The position numbers and the translations under genes were made by a program. This document shows, piece by piece, positions 23,141 to 36,046 of a stretch of DNA of 64,000 nucleotides. The stretch lies in contig JAYKKT010000089.1 of NCBI GenBank assembly GCA_036023115.1, forward strand, positions 8,311,001 through 8,375,000, given 5' to 3'. Position 1 is the first letter of the stretch, and each line of letters begins with the position of its first letter. The stretch comes from Brasenia schreberi. Taxonomy: Eukaryota; Streptophyta; Magnoliopsida; Nymphaeales; Cabombaceae. Under the pieces are notes generated by a model. The model searched no databases. It was not told the DNA's origin and saw nothing but the letters and a program-made list of their open reading frames with translations.

Positions 23141-24099
23141 CCATATCCAAAACATGAGGAGATCTAAAGGTGGGGGGAGAATCCAAATCTTTGAGATCCA
23201 CTGAGACATGCTTTCCTGATAAATGGCACCAAAAAACAATTAACATAAGGACAATATTTTTGACTTTCAATGCCAATATGTTACCTGTAGAAGGCTAAAT
23301 ATTTCCTCTTGGGGGACCCTGTGGGTGATATTGTCAATGGATCATGAATGGCATGAATAGGCCCAGTCACAGGGACGGCAATACTGGCGTGATCTATGGA
23401 AAGCAACCAACCCGGCCCGGACGAAGATGGGGATTACCCCGTTTCAATAGGTTCAGGTTCTGGTCAGGGAAAAAACCCGAATATGGTTGACCGGGTTTCA
23501 GGTGGGTAAGACAAAAGAAGTATGAGGCCAATATTATACATACATAAATACCTCATAATCTTGAATTTTCAAATTTCATCCACCTGATGGTTTTTTTTTT
23601 TATTTATTTGGATTACATTTACAAAAATCATTGGATTTTAATTCAAAATACTTCTGATTTTTGAGAATGTCAATGAGGGTTGGAATAGGTGCACGGGGTG
23701 CCTCATACCCACCCTTTATCCGTAGGGATTTAAATGCCTGACCCGATACTTAACTCCACAGTACACAGTTAACATAGCGGGTATGGGGCCAGGTATAATT
23801 GTACCCGTCCCGTTGCCATTACTACCTGGTCAGGAACTTAATGTGATAAGGTTTGGAACAGTAAAATGCCGACACGAACTACCAGAACTTGACCCGTTAA
23901 CATGTTGATCGGTCTCAGACATTCCTTTTTCAGATACTTGATCCGACCCACCTGATCCGGAAGTTTTAAGATGGGATATGAAATTATCAATTTCAAGACG
24001 GCAACATTTGGATGGAGCACCCGAACACTATTGGCTATTATTTAGCTCCAATAAACAAGACCATGATGGATCTGATTCTGGGTCCGCTGACAGGTAACA
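23141..24099. other. Gene-free stretch with decayed transposon sequence
   Basis: GGGTTTCAGGTGGG, GGGTATGGGGCC and GTACCCGTCCCGTTGCC words (23,440-23,820) look like the subterminal zones of a plant hAT-type MITE, but I did not find paired termini. No gene is visible. Confidence 0.4.
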
Positions 24100-24800
24100 T
24101 CAATCTACTTTGGCAAATGAATGGTGTGGTGGACCCTTGCAAGCCTGCTGGTGGGTGAGAGCAGCTTTGCAGATTTTATGGACATTCATATCAGTAGTTG
24201 ATTTCCCAGGCTTGTTTTGGCCGGTTCTAAGAAACCGGGACTGTGCCAGTTCCGGTTTGAGTCCTAAAGAGCTCAGAAGTGGAACAAAATCATTAAAAAT
24301 GTTTAAATAAGAAAACATGAAACCGGTAGTTTGAAACTGGTTCCAGTTCTGCTTCCATTGAAGGTGGGATTGAAACCCAACTGGACGATCCCTGGTTCTA
24401 GGTCCGGTTTGATCAGTTCTGCTTCCAGGGTGGGTTCTTGGCTCGGCTCAGTTACCAGTCATGTCTAGGTTGAGCATCTGGGTCAGCCCACTCTGGTTTG
24501 CATTAATGTTTGCAGCAGTTAAGCTGACCACAGATAGCTTGTGGTTCAGTAGCATCCTCGGCGGCGGCATTTTCATTTTGTTTGCTAGCATTTCTTTTTG
24601 ATGAAAAGCATTAATTAGGGTAAGGTGAACGCCAAAGGGACCTGTTTATAGTCCATGGGTTCGACCGTGGGCTAATCTAGGAAATGAGTACCTGCGTAGA
24701 GGTGAACTCTGTTTGTCGCCTTCCCCCACACCAATTAGTGAAACTTTTATGTTGGGGATATTCATCATTTTATGTTGAAATTACTCAATTCAAAGATGTT
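24100..24800. other. CGGTTC-rich dispersed repeat segments
   Basis: From 24,210 to 24,480 the sequence is saturated with CCGGTT, AACTGGTTCC and GGTCCGGTTTGATC words. A tRNA-like B-box phrase (GGGTTCGACCGTGGG) at about 24,657-24,672 hints at a SINE head. No coding sequence is supported. Confidence 0.4.
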
Positions 24801-24873
24801 TTTCCTAGTTGACATGTAAACATCTCAAGAAAATTGGATTAGACAAACTATAGAGGGCGCTGTACACTGTGAC

Positions 24874-24879
<6 letters not shown>

Positions 24880-24961
<82 letters not shown>
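24880..24961. repeat. (CT)n(AT)n microsatellite
   Basis: About 24 bp of CT repeats runs directly into about 56 bp of AT repeats. Confidence 0.97.
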
Positions 24962-24965
<4 letters not shown>

Positions 24966-25796
24966 TCATACACACATATATGAACACCCTGCCATGAATA
25001 ATGGTCTTGCTCTGCCCCATACTGTCCCCATAGAGGGGTGTATTTTTAGCCCTGAGAACCTACCCTAAAAACGAACCCCATCATTCCTCGATATATATGG
25101 AAAGAGAGAGAGAGGTATGTGCTCAATCCATGCTCATACTTAAATCTTCTTAAATATCTTCACTATTCAATTCAAGCGATTAATAATACAAATTTAAATC
25201 TAAAAGCAGCTTTGCACCATATACTTTCTATACTTGCATTTAATACACAATAATATAATCATTTTTTATATTCAAATCTCTACCATTGATCGGACCATAC
25301 ACATATTGATTGAGCATATATCATTATGCCTTCTCTATCTATCTATCTCTATCTATATATATAATCTTGTAATTTAATCAACTTTTATGGTTACAAGACC
25401 TATATATTTAATGAAGTTTTGCATGTTTTATATAAAATTGTCTTATATCAAACGTTTTTTCTTTAATTAGTAATATTTGGTTGAAACGAACGGGTGATAG
25501 AGTGTGTGTGTGGGGGCGGGGGGGGGGCAGGGTTTGAACCCCAAGACCTGCAGGGCGGGGTGGGACAAGGTTTTTTTTTTTTGGGTAGTGTGGATTGGGT
25601 GCATGTGGAGCAAAACCTGCCTCACACCGCCCGATTGCCAGCCCTACCGTGATATACTGAAGCCAATGAAACTCAGTTAAGTAACTCCACCTCCGTTGAA
25701 GTTTTTTTCCCTTTTTCTATAGAGTAAAGAGACAGCCACCCATACGCATTAGAATCCTTGAAGTGTATATGAAATAAACTGGTTATCAGTGTCTGT
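24962..25796. other. Gene-free stretch with a G-rich block
   Basis: Mostly AT-rich. At 25,513-25,565 the plus strand has five or more G runs (GGGGG, a ten-G run, GGG, GGG, GGGG, TGGG), which could form a G-quadruplex. Within it GGGTTTGAACCCC looks like a tRNA-derived B-box. No gene is visible. Confidence 0.5.
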
Positions 25797-26266
25797 AAAC
25801 CAGATTAGACCGGCCGGTCCGACCGGTTGAACCAGGAACCGGACCCTGATCCAGTTTAGTTCACTTCTTTAGCGGCTTGACTAAAGAACAGGCCTGAAAC
25901 TGGCGGTTTTGAATGCGAGCCGGTTCTCCTAAACTGGTTGGCTCATTCAATTTTCACATTTTTGAAGATTTTGGATTTTATCTGTTTGTTTTTTTTATAT
26001 ATTTAAATTATTCATTTCCATATTTTTATATTTAAATAGATTGTTTTCATGCTTTGATTTAAATTGAGATTAGATTCCTTATTTTATGTCATATTATAAG
26101 ATTTTCTATATGTTGTATATACAATAAATTTTTTATATAATATATATGTATATGTATCTATGTAGATTTAGTTGCTACGGGTTCCACGGGGTGTAACCTC
26201 TTTTTTATTGAACCGGTGCTTTTCCCTGTTCAGGGAATGGTCCGGTTTCATGCTGCTTACACTTTT
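25797..26266. mobile_element. MITE-like element with CCGG-rich ends
   Basis: The left end has GTAAACCAGATTAGACCGG and the inverted right end has GTGTAAGCAGCATGAAACCGG, similar but imperfect. The middle is very AT-rich. The left subterminal region is rich in CCGGTT words as in other plant DNA elements. I found no convincing target duplication, so borders are approximate. Confidence 0.4.
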
Positions 26267-27979
26267 TCTCAAAGATATCTTTCAAGCTTGATGAGCTAAA
26301 AATCTATAACAGTTAAAATATAAATCCTTATAAAACCTAATATATTCATAAAAAAACAATAAGATAATAGATTATAAAGTATAGTACTCCAAAGTGCATT
26401 AAATTTTGTTGGGAATACAGTGCACTCAACTAGACGTATCATTGATTGCAAACAATGTGTCATCGTTTTAATTTTTTGTTGATTTATCCGACATGAGAAC
26501 GTCTAAGCTTACGTGCCTCACACACACACACACACACATATATATTTATGAGAGAGAGAAAGAAACGTCAAGAAAACTATTTTCTTTCGTCCATGCAAGT
26601 GTGTCTTCTATATAGATAGAAATAATTGCCTTTGCTTAGATATTTTTAACTGTGCTAAAACAAAGTTATCCCCTATGTCCATGCAAGTGGCACGAATGGA
26701 AGGCATAAATTAATATGAAAAAAATAAAGGTAGGTCAGCAAATAAACAAAAAAACCCATCCTAAGTGGCTTGTTTAATAATTGTTTTTTTTCTCTCTTTC
26801 ACACACAAAACATACACGCACATATAACCTTTTTTCTTAATTATAATGACCACAAGTTAAAATTGTCATTATTGTTACTGCCTTGATAAGACCGCTCAAG
26901 ATCAACAATATATGTATATATGAAGAGAGAAAGAAAGAGAAGTTGTAAGACTCGGTTTGGTGTCAAACTCTATTAGACAATCGTAACGGTCTAATAGATC
27001 TCATGAAAAGTTAATAAGTCGTAAATTCGAAAGAGAGAGTTGGGGCCTGGAAGTGTTCTATTCTTTTCATAAATAATTTTAATTTTTTAAAGAACTTTAA
27101 GAAAATATGGAAAGTATTTGTATTAAATGCATGCTACCTAAAAATAATAAACAAATATGGGTGTGAGCACGATCCAATCACCCCCCCTCTCTCTCTATAT
27201 ATATATTTATATATACATATAATATTTGATAATTATTATATAAAAAAAATCCCGCCCACCAATCTGTGGGTCATATACCACGGTTTAGAACCAACACCAT
27301 GTACGATTACCTTGTCTTTGTTCATCAGTTTGTTCCTAAATTTTTTTACATTTCACACGACAGCTTATCACGACTTTTCATTTTGTACGCTTACAAATAT
27401 CAGTATTCGCATTTAGCTGCCTGACCTTTGTTGCCCAAAAAGCCGTTCACACGAAATAATCAAATGTCATTTGCCCTAAAGAAGGGTCTATGTAGCGGAA
27501 AGAGCCTTTGGCTACTAAACGAAGTTAATGCACCTCATAGCTTGACTCATCCATACGATCAAAAGAAATATGGTATATTCAACTCGGTTGCTCTTTAAGA
27601 GACTCATTTTAAAATTTAATCGAATGATAAACCAAAGTAGTGGTATTAGGGTATGTAGGATGGAAAGGTATGAACCCATGTATTTGATTCGTGGTGTTAG
27701 ACTCCTCATATTAGGATTGCAGCTTAAACTCACATGTAATTATGGTTTTAAAGAACCATGATTTTATGTTTAATTTCTAAATAGTATCAATGCTTTGGTT
27801 TTTGTGCAAAACAAGTATAGCATTATGAGAGACAAAAAGGTACTGGGTTTCGTGTAAAGCTCTGGCATCCTGTCTCCCTATTGATACCAAAATAATTCCT
27901 TTTTGTGCTAGTAGTTTCAAGTTTTATTTTGTATTAAACATGAAGCTTAATATGATGCCATGTACCTTTTCTGCTCAAG
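26267..27979. other. Gene-free stretch with microsatellites
   Basis: A (CA)n(TA)n run lies at 26,519-26,546 followed by GA repeats. A CT/AT run lies at 27,181-27,210. The frame at 27,570-27,761 shows no family. Nothing else is recognised. Confidence 0.5.
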
Positions 27980-28086
27980 TTTTATTTGATAATTTAATAG
28001 CATATAGCCAATGACCACATATCATATATTAGTATGATAAGAACATATGTTAAACTTGATCTTAGCCAAAAGGCCAAGAAGGGTAT
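27980..28086 (-). pseudogene. U2 snRNA pseudogene
   Basis: The minus strand from 28,086 reads ATACCCTTCTTGGCC, TTTTGGCTAAGATCAAG, then a TGTTCTTATCA segment, TAATATATGATATGTGG, a stem-like GGTCATTGGC and TATTAAATT. This follows the order of the 5' half of spliceosomal U2, through stem-loops I and II to the Sm-site region. The branch-point recognition segment (GTAGTA in functional U2) reads TTAACA, and the Sm site is altered. The 3' half is absent. It is therefore a retroposed or truncated copy and not a working gene. Confidence 0.8.
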
Positions 28087-30960
28087 GCTTTATTTCAAAC
28101 CTTTAAGACCCATTTTATAGATACCAAGGATCTCCTCATTCTGCCTCCCTACTTAATATGGTACTAAAATATCCATTTTATAGATGCCATAGATCCCCTC
28201 ACTCCACCTCCTACTCAATACAACACTAAAATTTTCTTTTGCTTTCAATAATTCAGTTCGGTTCAGTTCTCACAATTCGGGTCTAGCATTAGAACCATGA
28301 ACCGAACCACTCAGGAACATTCCTGTTAGAACTAAACCAAACCAAATAGTTTGATATCTACAACCGAACCAAACTGCCGGTTCAATTCGGTTCTAGTGGT
28401 TTGGTTTGGTTCCAGGGGTTCCTTGTTCAAGTTCGAGCTCAAGTTCAAATTCATCCGTGAAGCTCATTCCAGCTCAATAGAGTTCGTATTCTCAATGGTT
28501 GGCCTGTGAACCAGAGAAGGCACACAAATTATTTTAAAAGAATACGTAAAGCGCGCGCACGCACACACATTAAAATGACCAACACTTAAGAACGTGGACC
28601 ACTTATCGTTCATTTCTTTTAATAAAAAGCGCCTTTATTTTTGTCATTATGCTCTTTTAGATCTCGGGTTTGTTAGACATTTAGACCCCATCTTTTCTTG
28701 GTCAACCACATTTTTATGTTTGGTTCCTACTGATTCTCTTTATTTCTAACTCCCATTACATGAGCTCATCACAGTGCTCCTCATTCTATTACTTTAAAAT
28801 TCTTTAATCACATGGTGAATATAATCTCTTCTCTGTTATTAAAAAAAAGCAATTTAGAAAAATCACTTACAAAATAAATATGATTCAAAGCAGACCTTAT
28901 ATATTTATTTGTAATGGTGCACTTCCACCCACCTCCGGGACATTTTCCGGTGAGGCCTACCGCCACAGTCCACTATTGCCACAATCGAATCAAATCAGCT
29001 GAACCGGATCGGAATCAACAGTCTCTCTAATTTGATATAAGGGAAAGCTATTTTAAGGATTTTTCTCTCTTAATTACCAAGATGGGATTAGGCAAGACTC
29101 CTACATGCACAAAGCAAGAATAGTCTCCACTATATGGTATTTACATTGAAGGCCATCGCTTTGGTGGTTGGCCCTCCCAACAAAAAGAATGACCAATGGT
29201 TCGTAGACACGCCGATTCGACCAATATAATGTACCTAAATGAATTTTATATGTGTATATATATATATATAATATTTGAAATTTTCAAAAACAAATTAACA
29301 ATTTGATTTGGGTGATGAGGGGGAGCATGATGCATCTTCCTAAGTATAATTAAACCCCACAATCCCTCTCTTCATTCTTGATGATATCAACAGACTGGAA
29401 CTTGTATTTCTTTAATACAGTGCTGAGTTATTGCGGTAGTCAGCATGAATAATAAGTGAGTGTAATTGCACATGGTAGTGAGTAGGATGCACCAGTATTT
29501 CGTGGTGCACAGTGTGCATGGGCCATACGTCTCATAAAGATGAAAGCCATGGTATCATGTGGGGTCTGAGTACTACGATCCATATCCAGACCCGGAATAA
29601 AAGGTAACTGAAATCCAATTAGTTAACGGATATAGTTCATCTGTAGGTCATCAGCTCCAGATCCGGAATAGGACATATATATCCAGAAATCCATGTTTAA
29701 ATTTTAAAAATAGATTTGGGTAAAACAATATTGAATGGTGTCCAAATTCCTCGGATCTTAGTTTTGAAGAACGGATCCGATATGGAGCTCATATAGATTC
29801 GATCTCTTATAGAAGTGTATGTCATAGATGAAGACCTAAGTGATTATGTCTGCTTCGGGTACAATGCACTTCAGCTGAAAACCACTGTATAGTGAATTTT
29901 GGCAGAAGCCAATATATATTTGCTTTTCATACATAAAAGCTTGAAATTTACTATTTACATGGAATTTTTCTCATAATAAATAAAATTTTAAGAATTAAAA
30001 TTGACGGTCCTAGCTCTTTTACCTTATTATGGATATAGTTTTAATTATATACTTAAATATTTTTCAAATATTTGAGTTCCTATTTTGTATTGAATGGGTT
30101 TTTGAGTACCCCTTTTCTTGTTTTCATTGGTAAGGCCAAGTTTAGCTGATTGAGGCCCAATCTTAATTAAAAGTTATAGTTCACGGTCGAGTCTGTGGTC
30201 AACAATGTATAGGTGGCACCATCCTGAACAGTGCATGATCCAAATTAACTCATCCCGAACGGCCGAACCCATCAAGGTTGAGGTTTGACAACTAATAACA
30301 AAAGAATAGATCCATTAGTCGCCGAAGTGGAACCCACAAAACCAATAAATTTTCATGTAGTTTTACATTTCCAAGACGATCCAGGAGGTACTTTCATGGT
30401 TCAAACCCGGATCCACTATTACTTCTGATTGGAAGGATTCGGATCCAAATCCAGGATCACGTCAAGTTTCCTCATCATACACCATGGTGATTCAAATGAA
30501 TCCTATTTAAAAGATGTGGAGTTGGGGGGGAGGGGGTTCATTAGCATGATCGTCACACTTCAAATAATTAATTGGATCTTCTAATCTATTTGATTATATT
30601 TTTTTCAATGCATGATGCATATAGTGATGTAAATCTTTATGGCACTTTTCATTACCAAATAAAAAATAAATAAAATAAAAGAAGAAAACTCCTACGGCTC
30701 TAACCTGAATCTGCAAGCCCATTTTAAATAATTAACTGGAAAAAAAGTGCCCCCAAAGTGAGGATAAGACTGGAGGACAAGTGGGATAGAGGTTCGCCCA
30801 CAGAATTCAAAATGTAAAACAAGGGGCTGGTCTTTCAAAGAACGCAAGATTCCCTTGGCCTATGACCCCACAAAAGGCCCATCACCCACTTCTTTCTCAA
30901 AATGACCAACTTGTCTCCATGTATATTTCCTAACGTTTCCTTATCGTATGGTTGGCGGAC

Positions 30961-30963
<3 letters not shown>
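28087..30963. other. Gene-free stretch
   Basis: About 28,255-28,420 is made of GGTTCGGTT, GAACCGAACC and AACCAAACC words on both strands, likely ends of a decayed DNA element that can fold on itself. GATCCAAATCC-type words recur at 29,570-29,790 and 30,390-30,470. No gene is visible. Confidence 0.5.

Positions 30964-31034
<71 letters not shown>
30964..31034. repeat. (AT)n microsatellite, about 35 units
   Basis: Uninterrupted alternating AT of about 70 bp. A shorter AT run is at 31,200-31,219. Confidence 0.97.
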
Positions 31035-31037
<3 letters not shown>

Positions 31038-31839
31038 GAGAAAGAGAATTGAATCATGTTTACTAATACCTATTCTTTTGGTACGAGTTAATTTTAAAAT
31101 TTTAATTTAAAAAAATAAATAAATAATACTTATGCTTTCGAAAAGTAATGATTAGTAATTATGAGTGAGCAACATCATTGATAGGATCCAAGCAATCAAT
31201 ATATATATATATATATATTGGAGAGAGAAAGAGAAATTGGAGCAAATTAAATGGCTTGAGATATTGAAACATATGAACTGATGCTCCCTTCTTCACAACA
31301 AATTGGTACTTCTAATGTCACTTGACTAATTGAAGGTAAAAGTTGTATAATCAAGGGACAATCCTTCTTAAGTAAGAAGGGCTTAGGCCATAATACATAC
31401 GGTCGGAGTTCGATTCTCATAGGCACCAACTTCTGGTCATTGCAAAATGATGTTGGTAGCTCAAAACCTTCACCAATATCTCTTCTCTCTCTCTCTCTAT
31501 CTGATGCCCGAAACTCTATCTTCATCTAGGCTGCTATTTGGGGCCCCAAAACCCATCAATGGGCCTAAAGACAAGGAAAGTCCAATCAAGACTGGATTTG
31601 GATAATGACGGATCTAAAATTTGTTTTGGTGGAGCATCTTCAGGTTCCGATGGAACAGGTTTTAGAAATTTTCATTTTTTAAAAAATTTCAATACAAAAA
31701 CATAAATTTTTAGAATTTCAAATAGCACGGCCGACTCACCCTGCCACAATGTAGATCTGCTGTTGGATTTGGATCTCATAATGGGTCCCCCTATTAGAGT
31801 TTCAGGAACGCTGTGGATCCAATTGGGGGTGGTAATTCC
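31035..31839. other. Gene-free stretch with SINE-like words
   Basis: GTCGGAGTTCGATTCTC (31,404-31,420) looks like a tRNA-type B-box. A short CT run is at about 31,483-31,500. No coding sequence is supported. Confidence 0.35.
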
Positions 31840-32380
31840 ATATCCTAAGTTGCTTTGGCATCATATGGTTTCATGTTTGTGTAAAAACAAGTTAAACTAA
31901 ACATGGCCCAAGTTCTAAATGTCACCTTTGTGTAGATAGGTACAAACTTTCTGGGTCGTGTTCATTTCAGGTTTCCATATTTAGGTGTTACATTGCAAGC
32001 AATTTCCTATCTCCAGCATTATAAGTCATCTATCTCATTTCGTGTTTGTGTTAGAAAACAAGTCAACCCAACACGGCTTGACTTTTCATTTCTCTGGGTG
32101 ACACGAACGTGCCTTCTGTGCTGTGTGCTTGTTGGTTTTCCATGACTGCGTTGTGTCAAGAACAAGTTAACTCAAACACGACACGTTTTCCCCACACAAC
32201 CTTGGTAACACTAACATGGGATTTTCAGGTCGTGTTCGTGTCATGCTACCGTTTTTTTGTCTTATATAGCCAATTCTCTGTCTAACTTGGATCGTACCTG
32301 TGACCGGATCTGCTTTTCAGGTCGTGTTTGTATCATGGTTTCGTGTTCCCCGTGTCCGCACCTGACTTGCTTTCGGGTTG
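31840..32380. repeat. GTCGTGTTCGTGTC-rich dispersed repeat
   Basis: GGGTCGTGTTC, CAAGTCAACCCAACACG, GGTCGTGTTCGTGTCATG and CAGGTCGTGTTTGTATCATG are spread through this segment. Related words recur at 47,100-47,260, 48,745-49,010 and 59,600-59,760. Such sequence is typical of one non-autonomous plant transposon type. No termini or reading frame were identified. Confidence 0.45.
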
Positions 32381-32693
32381 GAAGGTGAAATAAAGGGTTG
32401 AAGGGTCTTATATTCAAGGACGCAGGGCGATTTTCGCCAGGTGTCTCGAAACTTCTCGGTCTTGACGCTATTGGACAAGAGAGGGCCCACATTTCCACTC
32501 ATCATCCTTATCTTAAAATCACTACCCCTTTTCCACCCCCTTCTTAAATGCGCGTCACAAGATGAGAATCTAATTATAAGAAACTAATATGAAACAATAA
32601 TTTAAATTGTACATCTTTTTTAAAAGCTAAATTATATAGCTTATATAATACATAAATACTTAGATTTAAGTTACCAAAAATAAACACTTAAAC
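32381..32693. other. Gene-free spacer
   Basis: No recognisable feature. Confidence 0.4.
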
Positions 32694-32703
32694 AATCTTA
32701 ATT

Positions 32704-32822
32704 TCACGGAGAGCGCTAGCTCAACAGCAATGCACTCTAGCATCGTAGTGGGGAGTTCGACTCTAAGAGGGTGCATGTGTGGGTGTGAGTGAGGCCTCGG
32801 CCTTCTCGTGTAAAAAAAAAAA
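32704..32822 (+). mobile_element. SINE, family A
   Basis: A tRNA-type head with A box (GCTAGCTCAACAGC) and B box (GGAGTTCGACTCT) is followed by GGGTGCATGTGTGGG, GGCCTCGGCCTTCT and an A tail. Flanks AATCTTAATT (32,694-32,703) and AATCTTAGTT (32,823-32,832) match at 9 of 10 positions. Other copies are at 38,062, 47,830, 49,248 and 58,978. Copying depends on a LINE reverse transcriptase in trans. Confidence 0.8.
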
Positions 32823-32875
32823 AATCTTAGTTGGTAGTTAGTAAATATCAAAATCTCTTAAAACTTAACATGACT

Positions 32876-32983
32876 ATACAACAAGCGATAGCTCACTTTG
32901 GTTAGGGGGTCAATTCACAAGATAAAGGTCACGAGTTCAATACCATTTGGGTTATGCCTCTTTGTTGTACTAAAAGAAAAACA
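32876..32983 (+). mobile_element. SINE, family B
   Basis: A second tRNA-derived type: GCGATAGCTCACTTTGG (A box), AAGGTCACGAGTTCAATACC (B box), TGCCTCTTTGTTGTAC and an A-rich end. It is flanked by perfect 11-bp TTAACATGACT duplications (32,865-32,875 and 32,984-32,994). Related copies lie at 36,960 and 48,435. Confidence 0.75.
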
Positions 32984-33583
32984 TTAACATGACTTAGTTA
33001 AGAGTTGGGGGAATCCGCTTAAACAACTCATTTTAGTTTCTGTTTTGTCTTATCCTTTGTTTTATCTTGTTGTTACGGTGTTGTTGTTGTTGTTAAGATA
33101 AACCATGCAGCTCGCTCAATTTATAATTTATAATTTAATTTATCATCTTGAAGATTTACTTATTTCTTAAAGATAACAGCGCATTAGCCATACAAGCCAA
33201 CCACCATTCAAAAGTTAGTGTTTGAATGGACTAAGTATGGTAAGAATAGTGTAGTACACTTGTCTAGAAGAAAATAGCACGTAGAATAGTACTTCTTACA
33301 GTAACTACGGTATAAATTACCGTATAAAGTTCATTTACGTGGTGATATTTCTTAATTTTCCTATAATTCAAAAGGGTTCTCCCGTAATAAATGCATATGA
33401 CATAAAGCCACAAGTTGGCATTCTACTTTTTCCTGAAATTGTGGCGTCATGGTGAGATATTTCTGTGTCCGGAAATAAGAATCTCAATGGCTTTCTGGTA
33501 ATTCACGGGGTAGAGACGAAATAAAAGGTCAAAAGGGGCCTTCTTTCATTAATTCTCTTTTGTTTTCTTCGTCTCCTAGGGGC

Positions 33584-33591
33584 TTTAAATA
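33584..33591 (+). promoter_or_regulatory. TATA box of the TSJT1-like gene
   Basis: TTTAAATA lies about 130 bp upstream of the start codon and is followed by a CT-rich leader, consistent with transcription starting near 33,615-33,625. An ACGTGG core near 33,338 could be a G-box or ABRE-type site. Both are sequence matches only. Confidence 0.5.
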
Positions 33592-33720
33592 GCCAGGAAA
33601 CTCCACTCTTCCCGTATTCTCATTTCGTCTCTCTTTTGCGTTTGTGCCTTCGTTAGATCGATTCTCAGATCTTCTCTCTATTTAGTTTGCCAGTGTGTGT
33701 TTTGATTGGAGGGTGTAGAG

Positions 33721-36046
33721 ATGCTGGGAGTATTCAGCAGCTCGATCGTGACGCCGCCGGATGAGTTGGCGGCAGCCGGCAGCCGAACCCCGTCGCCGAA
33801 GACGACGGCGTCGCTGCTCGTCGACCGATTCGTCCGCAACTCTGCCGACGCGGTCTCCCTCCGTTTGGGTACCGAAGGCTTCCTGGCTTACACCCACCAC
33901 GGCCAGGATCTCCTTCGCCCAAGGTAATTGACCAAAACACCCTTATACTTAAACGATCTGACGGGAAATAATCCTCTCAATAAATATATAAATGGAAAAC
34001 AAAAATATGAGAGAAATCATCCGCAATCAAGTGACGAAGCTGACCCTGCCAGGGATCCTTAAGAACTAAGTGCCTTCCTCGGTTCTTGAAAACCGAGAAT
34101 GAGCGTTTGCTTGTTTCTCGATCCCTGAGTTTCGGAACTAGAAAACGGTGGAAGAAGATTCTCCACGGGGGTACTTTAGTCCTTGAACAATTTGGGATAG
34201 ACGAAAATACCCAAATTAATTTCCGTTCTTGTTGAAATTACGGAAATAAATAAACCGTGGGCGGTTTTGGCCGGAGCAGGACGTTCGCTTGCAAGGACGA
34301 TATCTTCTGCCTGTTCGAGGGGGCGCTGGACAACCTAGCCAGCCTGCGCCAACAGTATGGGCTCGACAAGAACGTCAACGAGGCGCTGCTGGTGATCGAA
34401 GCCTACAAGGCGCTGCGCGACAGGGCGCCGTACCCGGCCAGCCATGTCGTCGGCCACCTGAACGGCGACTTTGCGTTTATCGTCTACGACAACACCACCT
34501 CCTCCGTCTTTGTTGCCTCGGTACGTAGCTAGTGCTCAAGCCCAGCTTTTTTTCCCTTTGTTTATTCTTTTGGATGTATTTTTGTTGAAATATCGACTCA
34601 ATTTATCGGCGCGTTAATAACAGGACCAAAACGCCAAGATACCGCTGTATTGGGGAATCACTGCGGATGGGTTCTTGGCCTTCGCTAACAACGCTGACCT
34701 GTTGAGGGGATCCTGCGGCAAATCCATTGCTACCTTCCCCGAAGGTAATCATCATCTTAATTACTGGTACCACCATGATCATCATGCTCCATCACGTGAT
34801 CGATCAAGTTCCGTGTCACCATGACAACCATCATCATCAACCGTGTCCACAAAAGTAGAATTTAGGGTAAAAGATGCTATTTTAGATCAGTCACTGGCTG
34901 TCTAACGCAATTCTCTCTCTCTCTCTCTCGGTTTCAAAATCGGCTATGAAAAGATGAAATTCTCACTGAAAATGGAGTTTCATGCGACTGAGAAACCAAA
35001 TAGGCCACCACATTTAATATAGGTGTGTGCCCTTTTGGTTCTAACTTCAGTCGGCTTGTTTGGCGTATGATCTTCAATGGGGCTTCTTATAAACAAATTT
35101 TGGTTAAATGGGCGTATATATCGTATTAGACTTATGATTGGTGGCATGTTGGCATCAGAAGCAATTTATCTATATTCGTATTGTTCATAATAAATTATAT
35201 AACCAATATTAATATATTTGTGTGATTTCTTATAGTTTGTAATGCATTAATGATGAATGATTAATTGATAAATATGTATTTATTTGCAGGTTGTTTCTTT
35301 TCGCCGAGATGGGGAGAGCTGAAGAGCTACGAGCATCCCAAGAACAAGGTCACATGCGTCCCCGCTGAAGAGGAGGATATCTGGGGCGCCACTTTCACGG
35401 TCTCTCCTACCACCCTTCTCAATTACACCAATAAATATTTTTTTTCTTTTTTTCTTCTTCACAATTTTCTGTCGGCAGCTTTATTTCTCTACTTTACTCA
35501 TTGGATTATTTACTAGCTTTTAGGAGAAATGCAGAGACGCACCTAATGTGTCAATAATTGTAGGAACTCACTTTACTTTTCTAAATTGTTGAACACCTAA
35601 AGAATTGGCAAGATAAGTTACAAATTCCCTCAAAGTCAATGTTTCATGTTGGGTTAGGTTAAGTGCGTCGTAGCAAAAGATTCTTTTATGGCAAAAAGGA
35701 ATAATAATGTGTTTAGAGACGGACCACCAAAAATTATTCCCCATTTTTACAATGTTTTGATGGTTTGCGAGTTGCTTTCATAGCGACGGACCACTAAGTG
35801 GGTGTAGATGTTAGGCTTCAACCTCCTCTTGTTACAAAAGAAGAAGATGAAGGCTGATTTTTTTTTTTAATATTGTGAAATATTAAGATTGTTTTTGAAA
35901 GTCTCTTTTTATTTAATGACTTTGTAGTCTTACTTGTAATCTTGTTCCCTTTTTTGGTCGAAATTAAATTGTCACTGTTAATCATCTTAACTTTTTTTTT
36001 TGTTTGGCAGGTGGAAAGAGCACCTGTGTTTGCAGCCATGAAATGA
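33721..36046 (+). CDS. TSJT1: Stem-specific TSJT1 / aluminium-induced protein (DUF3700)
   Basis: Exons 33,721-33,923, 34,280-34,520, 34,624-34,744, 35,290-35,399 and 36,011-36,046 join in phase to 711 nt, 236 aa. All introns are GT-AG. The protein starts MLGVFSSSIV, has RTFACKDDIFCLFEG at about 68-82, the YGL motif at 94-96 and the ALRDR motif at 112-116, then GDFAFIVYD, and ends VERAPVFAAMK. YGL plus LRDR define the auxin-repressed / aluminium-induced family with a class-II glutamine amidotransferase-like fold. The nucleophilic Cys2 of true amidotransferases is absent (Leu2), so catalysis by that route is unlikely. Family members respond to wounding, aluminium, hormones and sugar status, but the biochemical role is not settled. 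Length is normal and nothing is broken. Exon 1 and 2 are GC-rich compared with the flanks. The start is the only ATG that gives the family N-terminus. Confidence 0.96.
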
